53,961 nucleotides of DNA, from assembly GCA_001896885.1 (NCBI GenBank), contig MKRJ01000033.1, positions 1-53,961 of the forward strand, read 5' to 3'. Under the pieces are notes generated by a model. It saw only the letters and a list, made by a program, of their open reading frames with translations. It searched no databases and was not told the origin of the DNA. Shown piece by piece: positions 48,697 to 53,961 of this stretch (its first letter is position 1; every line of letters starts with the position of its first letter). The DNA comes from Rhizobiales bacterium 65-79 (GTDB taxonomy: Bacteria > Pseudomonadota > Alphaproteobacteria > Rhizobiales > Rhizobiaceae). Position numbers and translations under genes: made by a program.

Positions 48697-49589
48697 CCCT
48701 TGTCCCTCATGAATTGTTCGACCTCGCTGCGGGTGGGCGTACCTGCCCGTCCGCCAAAGCGCGTGCACTTTATCGCCGCGGCGGCATTCGCGAAACGGAT
48801 GGCTTCCGCCTCGCGCTTTCCTTCACCGAGCGCCAGCGCAAACGCGCCGTGCCAGATGTCGCCCGCTCCGAGCGTATCGACCGCCTCCACCTCGAAAGCG
48901 GGAATCCTTCGCACGGCCCCCTCGTCCAGATAGAGAACCCCGTGCGGCCCGTCGGTGACGCAAAGCCACGCCCGGGTATGCTTCGCCCCCTCCATCAGCG
49001 CCGTTTCCAGATCGTCGGCCCCGGTGAATTCGCGCAGGCCCTGCGCGGAAAAGGCGACGTGCGATGCGGCCTTCAACGCTTCGGTCGCTTCCGCGATGGG
49101 CGGCTCCGCGTCGAGCACGCCTGGCCGGGAGAACGCCCTTGCCGCCGAAAGCAGCGCGGCGGCGCCTTGCGGCCAGCGCGTGTCGGCAAGCGCCGCATCG
49201 AAATCGCGGGGCATGGCCTCTTCCAGCCAGCCGGCGTCGAAGCTGAGGTTCGGATCGCGGAAGTTCATGATCTGCCGCTCGCCGGCCGCGTCTATGAAGA
49301 CGGAGGAAAAGGAGGACCGGCCGCCGGGGAACCGCCTGGCAAGCGTGCAGTCCACGCCCTCGGCCTCGAGATCGGCCACGATCATGGCGCCGACCGGATC
49401 GTCGCCGAGACGCGCCGCCAGCCGGGCCGCGCCGCCGAGCCTGGCCACGGCCACGGCTGCGTTCGCGCCGCAGCCGCCGCCGACGATCGCGGCATCCTTT
49501 GCCCTATATTTTTCCGCACGCACCGGCATTTCGTCCATCAGGAAGACGAAATCGACCACGGCGACACCGGTGATGAGAATTGCGGCCAT
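48693..49589 (-). CDS. PfkB-family sugar kinase
   Basis: A 298-residue ribokinase-fold kinase. Signatures are the N-terminal ILITGVAVVDFVFLMDEMP, IVGGGCGANAAVAVARLGG, LAARLGDDPVGAMIV, and the C-terminal PfkB motif VDTLGAGDIWHGAFALALG with the catalytic Asp. It is the first gene of a coupled unit, so kinase, aldolase and isomerase should be made together. It should phosphorylate a ketose that the aldolase then splits. ATG 49589 begins the fold; the longer frame lacks support. It diverges from ygfZ across a 209-base gap. Confidence 0.85.
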   Translation of the reverse strand: MAAILITGVAVVDFVFLMDEMPVRAEKYRAKDAAIVGGGCGANAAVAVARLGGAARLAARLGDDPVGAMIVADLEAEGVDCTLARRFPGGRSSFSSVFIDAAGERQIMNFRDPNLSFDAGWLEEAMPRDFDAALADTRWPQGAAALLSAARAFSRPGVLDAEPPIAEATEALKAASHVAFSAQGLREFTGADDLETALMEGAKHTRAWLCVTDGPHGVLYLDEGAVRRIPAFEVEAVDTLGAGDIWHGAFALALGEGKREAEAIRFANAAAAIKCTRFGGRAGTPTRSEVEQFMRDKG

Positions 49590-49798
49590 CGGGACGATAT
49601 GCTGGGAACGCAGGGCTGCGCGGAATGGGTGACGGGCGACGATAGCGGGTCTTATATAAGTTACAAGACTCATTCGCCAGCCGCCATCGTATCGTCCCGG
49701 GTTTCGTCGGCGGCCCTTGCCGCCGCGGCGGCGCTCTTGCCCGGCGCGGGACAGGCGCATACCTATGACGGCGACGAAACGCCGAACGAATTGCAGCC

Positions 49799-50656
49799 AT
49801 GCCCGTCGCCCATCTTGAAGACCGCGCGATCCTCACCGTCTCCGGCCCCGATGCCGAGCATTTCCTGCAGAACCTGATCACCACGGATCTTTCGGCGCTG
49901 CGGGAGCATGCGGTTCTGCCGGGAGCGCTGCTTTCGCCGCAGGGCAAGATCCTGTTCGATTTCTTGGTTTCGCGGGCGGAAGACGGGGCGTTCCGTCTCG
50001 AATGCCGCGCCGATATCGCTGATGATCTCGTGCGGCGCCTCACGCTCTACCGGCTTCGCGCGAAGGTCGATATCGCCGCTGCAACGACGCCCGTTGCCGT
50101 CGTCTGGGATGACGCGAACGCACCGGAAGACAGGCCGTTGCTGACCGACGGCCGCTTCAAGGACGCGGTTTTCCGGCGCTACGATCCACCGCTGCCGGCA
50201 GCTGATTCCGCGCCGGCGGATTGGGACGCGTATCGTATCGGGCACGGCATTGCCGAAAGCGGCACGGACTATGCGCTTGGCGATGCCTTCCCGCACGACG
50301 TGCTGCTCGACCAGATCGGCGGCGTCGGCTTCAAGAAGGGATGCTATGTCGGCCAGGAAGTGGTCTCGCGCATGCAGCATCGCGGCACGGCGCGGCGGCG
50401 CGTCCTCCTCGTCCGTGGCGAACACCCCCTCCCCGCGCCGGGCACCGAAGTCTCCGCGAATGGCCGTGCCGTCGGCACGCTCGGCTCGGTGTCGGGGAAG
50501 GATGGCCTCGCCGTCGTCCGCATCGACCGCGTGAAGGACGCCATGGATCGCGGCGAAGCCGTCATGGCGGCGGATGTTCCGGTCGTGCTGACCATCCCTG
50601 AATGGGCGACATTCACCTGGCCTGACTCGGCGGGCGCCGAAGCCGGGAACGCCTGA
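49799..50656 (+). CDS. ygfZ: Folate-binding YgfZ/IBA57-type protein
   Basis: A 285-residue relative of glycine cleavage T-protein that helps maintain Fe-S enzymes with folate. Motifs are ILTVSGPDAEHFLQNLITTD, ALLSPQGKILFDFLV and the signature FKKGCYVGQEVVSRMQHRG with the conserved Cys. The middle part (LTLYRLRAKVDI) and the C-terminal barrel fit the family. Its stop shares a base with the next start (TGATG). LipA, an Fe-S enzyme, is in the window, but the link is only inference. Confidence 0.92.
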   Translation: MPVAHLEDRAILTVSGPDAEHFLQNLITTDLSALREHAVLPGALLSPQGKILFDFLVSRAEDGAFRLECRADIADDLVRRLTLYRLRAKVDIAAATTPVAVVWDDANAPEDRPLLTDGRFKDAVFRRYDPPLPAADSAPADWDAYRIGHGIAESGTDYALGDAFPHDVLLDQIGGVGFKKGCYVGQEVVSRMQHRGTARRRVLLVRGEHPLPAPGTEVSANGRAVGTLGSVSGKDGLAVVRIDRVKDAMDRGEAVMAADVPVVLTIPEWATFTWPDSAGAEAGNA

Positions 50657-51273
50657 TGCCGGATCGCGAGGGGGCGCCTCCGCGCGCGTGGCAGCGCATG
50701 CTTTCCGGGCGGCGGCTTGACCTGCTCGACCCCTCGCCGCTCGATATCGAGATCGGCGACATCGCGCATGGATTGGCGCGCGTGGCGCGCTGGAACGGCC
50801 AGACCTTTGGCGACCACGCCTTTTCCGTCGCGCAGCATTCGCTCCTCGTCGAGGAGATTTTCTCGGCCATCTTCGTCAGGGCGTCGGCCGCCGAATGCCT
50901 TGCCGCCCTCCTCCACGACGCCGCGGAGTATGTGATCGGCGACATGATCTCGCCTTTCAAGTCGGTCGTCGGCGGCGGCTACAAGGAAGTCGAGCGGCGG
51001 CTGCAGCGCGCGGTCCACATCCGTTTCGGCCTTCCGTCAGAGGCGGCGGAAGCGACGCGCAAGGCGATCAAGCGTGCCGACCAGATCGCCGCCTATTTCG
51101 AGGCGACGGAACTCGCCGGCTTTTCGGTGACGGAGGCGGTGCGCTATTTCGGCCGCCCGCGCGGCATCGCCGCGGGCCGTTTCGACTTCACGCCGCGTCC
51201 GGTCAGATCGGTCGAGAAGGCGTTCCTCAAGCGGTTCGAGGGGATCGAGGCGCTTCGGGCCAAAAGCCTGTAG
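50656..51273 (+). CDS. HD-domain hydrolase (YfbR-like)
   Basis: A 205-residue HD-superfamily phosphohydrolase: DIAHGLARVARWNGQT, then FSVAQHSLLVEEIF with the first His, LLHDAAEYVIGDMISPFK with the HD pair, and KRADQIAAYFEATEL with the last Asp. The arrangement resembles YfbR 5'-deoxynucleotidases acting on dNMPs. It is coupled to ygfZ by a one-base overlap. Its TAG abuts the TAG of the convergent ATP-grasp gene with no spacer. Confidence 0.86.
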   Translation: MPDREGAPPRAWQRMLSGRRLDLLDPSPLDIEIGDIAHGLARVARWNGQTFGDHAFSVAQHSLLVEEIFSAIFVRASAAECLAALLHDAAEYVIGDMISPFKSVVGGGYKEVERRLQRAVHIRFGLPSEAAEATRKAIKRADQIAAYFEATELAGFSVTEAVRYFGRPRGIAAGRFDFTPRPVRSVEKAFLKRFEGIEALRAKSL

Positions 51274-52734
51274 CTACCGCCCCTGCCGTTCCAGTCGGTC
51301 GATGAACCACTGGGTGAGGCGCGCCCACACCTGGTCCTTCTCGCCCGAATCCTCGCAACCATGGTCGAGGTTCGGATTGTCGTTCACCTCGATCACGAAG
51401 ACGCCGTCCGGCGTTTCCTTGAGGTCGACGCCATAGAGCCCGTCGCCGATGCAGCGGGCGGCGCGCACGGCCGAATCGATCACCGCCACCGGCGTGTTCT
51501 CGAGCGTGAAGGTGCGGAAGCCGCCCTCGTCCGGCCGGCCGCGCCGGTCGTGGTTGACGATCTGCCAGTGCTTCTTGGCCATCAGGTACTGCACGGCGAA
51601 CAAGGGCTCGCCCCCCAGCACGCCGATCCGCCAGTCGAACTCGGTCGGCATGTATTTCTGCGCGATGAGGAGATCGGAATCCTCCAGCCATTGCTGGGCA
51701 AGCTGCTTCATCTCCTCGAAATTCGCCGCCTTCTTCACGCCGCGCGAGAAGGCGCTGTCCGGAATCTTCAGGACCAGCGGGAAGCCGAGCGTCTGCGCCG
51801 CCATGTCGAGATCGCCGATCCCCGCGATCATGACGGTCGGCGGCACGGGCACCTTGTTGTGGGTCATCAACTCGTTGAGATAGACCTTGTTGGTGCATCG
51901 TATCATCGACAGCGGATCGTCGATCACCGGCATGCCTTCCTGCTGCGCCCGGCGCGCGAAGCGGTAGGTATGGTTGGCGATGGTCGTGGTCTCGCGGATG
52001 AAGAGCGCGTCGTAATTGGCGAGCTTCGCCAGGTCCTTACGGGTGACCGGCTCGACCTCGACGCCCATCTTCTCGGCGATGCGCGACCAGTGCCTGAGCG
52101 ACTGGATGCTGGAGGGCGGAAGCATCTCGTGAGGATCGATCAGCGTCGCGAAGCTGTAGCGGGCGGATGTTCGCGTCTTGCTGTCGCGCCATTCCCGTTT
52201 CGTATAGTTTTCGAGCCCTTCCAGGAAGCGCGGCTTGTCCGCGGGCGCGATGCGCGCCAACGGCAAAAGGCCGATCCTGGTGATGGAAGCCCATTCGCCG
52301 TCCTTGACCTTCACCTCCAGCGCCGGCGCCCTGAACCAGTCGAAGAGCAGCCGGCAGAAGCGGTCGAGCGCTTTCACCGGACCATTGCCGAAGAAGACCG
52401 TGATCGACGGCGGAAAGCTGCCGCCAAGCTCCTTGCGGCATTTGTTGAGCGCCTGCTCGAGCTCGGGAAGCGTGCTCTCGTAGAGCTTGTGCTCGGAAAG
52501 GTCGATCATGGTCTCGACCGTCGGGATCACCCGGTGACCGCGCGAGCTCGCGAGAAGCGAGGCGTAGTAGCCGCGGCTCTGGTAGGCGTAGGTGTTGGAA
52601 AGATTGATGACTTTCGGGCGCTGGCTCTGGAACAGCGCCGGATGGGCGAGATAGTCGCGGTTGGTGATGATCTTGTGGGGAGTTGCGAACTGGTCGAGAT
52701 CGCTTTGCCTGCCTGTCAGAATGACCCAGGTCAT
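51274..52734 (-). CDS. RimK-like ATP-grasp ligase with RLAN-type N-terminal domain
   Basis: A 486-residue protein. The first 190 residues look like the RLAN domain found with RimK-like ligases (VINLSNTYAYQSRGYYASLL, RGHRVIPTVETMIDL). The C-terminal half is ATP-grasp: RCTNKVYLNELMTHNKVPVP, FPLVLKIPDSAFSRGVKKA, IAQKYMPTEFDWRIGVLGG and the Mg-binding FVIEVNDNPNLDHGCED. Such enzymes ligate amino acids to a carboxylate, for example protein C-terminal glutamylation by RimK. The substrate here is unknown. It overlaps the GNAT-C39 gene upstream by 4 bases (ATGA). It is not rimK itself: the long N-terminal domain is absent from RimK. Confidence 0.86.
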   Translation of the reverse strand: MTWVILTGRQSDLDQFATPHKIITNRDYLAHPALFQSQRPKVINLSNTYAYQSRGYYASLLASSRGHRVIPTVETMIDLSEHKLYESTLPELEQALNKCRKELGGSFPPSITVFFGNGPVKALDRFCRLLFDWFRAPALEVKVKDGEWASITRIGLLPLARIAPADKPRFLEGLENYTKREWRDSKTRTSARYSFATLIDPHEMLPPSSIQSLRHWSRIAEKMGVEVEPVTRKDLAKLANYDALFIRETTTIANHTYRFARRAQQEGMPVIDDPLSMIRCTNKVYLNELMTHNKVPVPPTVMIAGIGDLDMAAQTLGFPLVLKIPDSAFSRGVKKAANFEEMKQLAQQWLEDSDLLIAQKYMPTEFDWRIGVLGGEPLFAVQYLMAKKHWQIVNHDRRGRPDEGGFRTFTLENTPVAVIDSAVRAARCIGDGLYGVDLKETPDGVFVIEVNDNPNLDHGCEDSGEKDQVWARLTQWFIDRLERQGR

Positions 52735-53831
52735 TGTCGTTTTCCCAGAATGACGGCGGCGCGGAGGCCTTGCCGGCCGTACTGCGCCATGGCCATGAAG
52801 ATGGAGTAGGGTACCGGTATGCTTGCCGCGTCGGCCTTGGTCTCGCCGCGCTCGTCCTCGACCCAGGGGTCGTGCAGGATGATATGGTCGCCGTCATCGC
52901 CGATGGCGAGCACCCAATGCGGCACCTTCTTGCCGAACATGATGAAGCCGCTCACCAGCACCATGACCAGCCGTCCTCCGGCGAGTGCGTGACGGATATC
53001 GTCGAGCACGAAATTGCGGTACTCGACGGGAACGCCGTAGGCCTCGACACGGTTGCGGAAGTCGACCTGGGCGAGTTCCATCACGCGGCGCTTCTCGTCG
53101 CTGCGCACCGATTGCAGGAAGAGCGCCCCAAGGAAGGAAACGATGATCTCCGGCGCGAGACCGTGTTCGTAGGCGGCAACCGCCAGCCCGAAGGGCTCGC
53201 AGCCGCCGGGCCCTGACATCATGAAGATCGTCGTCGCCTCGCGCCACAGCCTCACTTCCATCACGGCGTCCGGCACGAAGCCCGGCTCGAAGGCGGCCTT
53301 CGCCATCAAAAGGCATGCCGGACCGCACGTGAATTCCTCGGTCTGCTCGTAATAAGGCACGGTCGTGGCGAACGGCACGTCGCCGCGCAGCATTTTCTCG
53401 TAGCGCAGCGCGGTGGCGCCGTCCTCGTAATAGTCGGGCTCCTGCCCGATGCGCCTGTAGCCGTTCTTCTCGTAAAGAAAGATCGCGCGCGGATTGTCCT
53501 CCCTGACCTCGAGCCGCAAGATCAGCCGGTCGTTTTCGTAGGCGGCGTTCTCGGCGGCTTCCAGAAGTACTCTGCCGACGCCACGCCCGACAGCCTCCGG
53601 GGAAATCGCTATCGAATAGAGTCGCGCCACGCCGCTGCCGCGGCGATAGAGCACGACGCAATAGCCGGCAAGGATTCCGTTCGCCTCGGCGACCAGCATC
53701 TCCGCCGTGTCGTTCTCGATGAGGAGACGGAACGAACGGCGGGAGATGCGGTCGGTCGCGAAAACGGCGTTTTCGATCGCCACGAGGGCGTCTATGTCGG
53801 CGACGAGCGCGGCGCGGATTCGGACGTTCAT
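52731..53831 (-). CDS. GNAT acetyltransferase fused to a C39-like cysteine protease
   Basis: A 366-residue fusion. Residues 1-150 are a GNAT acetyltransferase: ARLYSIAISPEAVGRGVGR with the acetyl-CoA loop (about 83-88), LRLEVREDNPRAIFLYEKNG and YYEDGATALRYEK. From about 155 comes a papain-like C39 peptidase domain: PYYEQTEEFTCGPACLLMA with C169, then VPHWVLAIGDD with H305 and ILHDPW with D321, a full catalytic triad. There is no transporter segment, so it is not a C39 bacteriocin exporter. ATG 53831 was chosen because the GNAT fold starts there. The gene is coupled to the ATP-grasp ligase. The bases from 53832 to the window end hold no clear gene. Confidence 0.87.
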   Translation of the reverse strand: MNVRIRAALVADIDALVAIENAVFATDRISRRSFRLLIENDTAEMLVAEANGILAGYCVVLYRRGSGVARLYSIAISPEAVGRGVGRVLLEAAENAAYENDRLILRLEVREDNPRAIFLYEKNGYRRIGQEPDYYEDGATALRYEKMLRGDVPFATTVPYYEQTEEFTCGPACLLMAKAAFEPGFVPDAVMEVRLWREATTIFMMSGPGGCEPFGLAVAAYEHGLAPEIIVSFLGALFLQSVRSDEKRRVMELAQVDFRNRVEAYGVPVEYRNFVLDDIRHALAGGRLVMVLVSGFIMFGKKVPHWVLAIGDDGDHIILHDPWVEDERGETKADAASIPVPYSIFMAMAQYGRQGLRAAVILGKRQ

Positions 53832-53961
53832 GCTTGAACGGTGGTTCCGTAAAGGAAGAAGGCCAGATACCCGGCCGGGCCGCCTGCGTGTCGCCTTCTT
53901 CCGCGCAAGCATACGGCGCTACGCTCTTGAATCTAGGCTAAATTGTGGCGGGTCCGGCGGC

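Noticed and set aside
52731-53831. C39 bacteriocin exporter
   Set aside because: There is no ABC transporter or membrane segment; the protease domain is fused to a GNAT domain.

Overview
The window is bacterial, GC-rich and densely coded. Gene content and order (eno-ftsB-pdhA-pdhB-pdhC-lpdA-lipA-ratA; dusB-ntrB-ntrC-ntrY-ntrX-dat-hfq-hflX; tmk-holB-metG-tatD) are typical of Alphaproteobacteria of the order Hyphomicrobiales, closest in feel to the Phyllobacteriaceae (Mesorhizobium, Aminobacter, Chelativorans and relatives). The genus is inference; no database search was possible.

Layout. (1) 1-4.4 kb is an accessory segment on the 3' side of a tRNA-Ser(UGA) gene: a TIR-domain protein, a decayed IS91-type transposase, a P4-type tyrosine integrase and an overlapping pair of unknown genes, one secreted and one membrane-anchored. 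(2) 4.5-10.4 kb is mixed: the C-terminal stub of a second integrase, a VasI/TagO-like secreted protein, several small secreted proteins, a DUF1796 putative cysteine peptidase, an outer-membrane beta-barrel, an orphan 35-residue RiPP-precursor-like peptide, two small membrane proteins and a fatty acid hydroxylase-type membrane enzyme. (3) 10.7-19.6 kb, + strand: rlpA, a D,D-carboxypeptidase, then a tight tmk-holB-metG-tatD-MBL run, YbaK and HutD. (4) 19.7-26.1 kb: dadA, two Rnk/GreA-C-type regulators, a palindromic repeat element, mazG, and hflX-hfq-dat on the minus strand. (5) 26.2-33.6 kb: ntrX, ntrY, ntrC, ntrB and dusB on the minus strand, the core nitrogen-sensing cluster with stop-start overlaps. 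(6) 33.7-35.4 kb: ispDF and cinA. (7) 35.5-46.0 kb: one long minus-strand block from enolase through the pyruvate dehydrogenase complex to lipoyl synthase. The E1-beta and E2 genes carry in-frame palindromic repeats in their interdomain linkers, and an Uma2-family nuclease gene sits between pdhB and pdhC. (8) 46.2-49.6 kb: a translationally coupled sugar operon (PfkB kinase, LacD-type aldolase, fucose-isomerase-like protein). (9) 49.8-53.8 kb: ygfZ and an HD hydrolase on +, facing a coupled pair on the minus strand: a GNAT acetyltransferase fused to a C39-like protease, followed by a RimK-like ATP-grasp ligase.

How it fits together. The pdh block makes acetyl-CoA and includes its own cofactor supply, because lipA makes the lipoate used by the lipoyl domains of PdhB and PdhC and re-oxidised by LpdA. 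NtrBC and NtrYX are the two nitrogen-related two-component systems; hfq/hflX add RNA- and ribosome-level control. RlpA, the carboxypeptidase, FtsB, Dat and DadA touch the envelope and D-amino acid metabolism.

Most promising for new biology: the ATP-grasp / GNAT-C39 pair, the orphan RiPP-like peptide, the repeat-expanded PDH linkers with the interposed Uma2 gene, and the TIR protein on the tRNA-Ser island.
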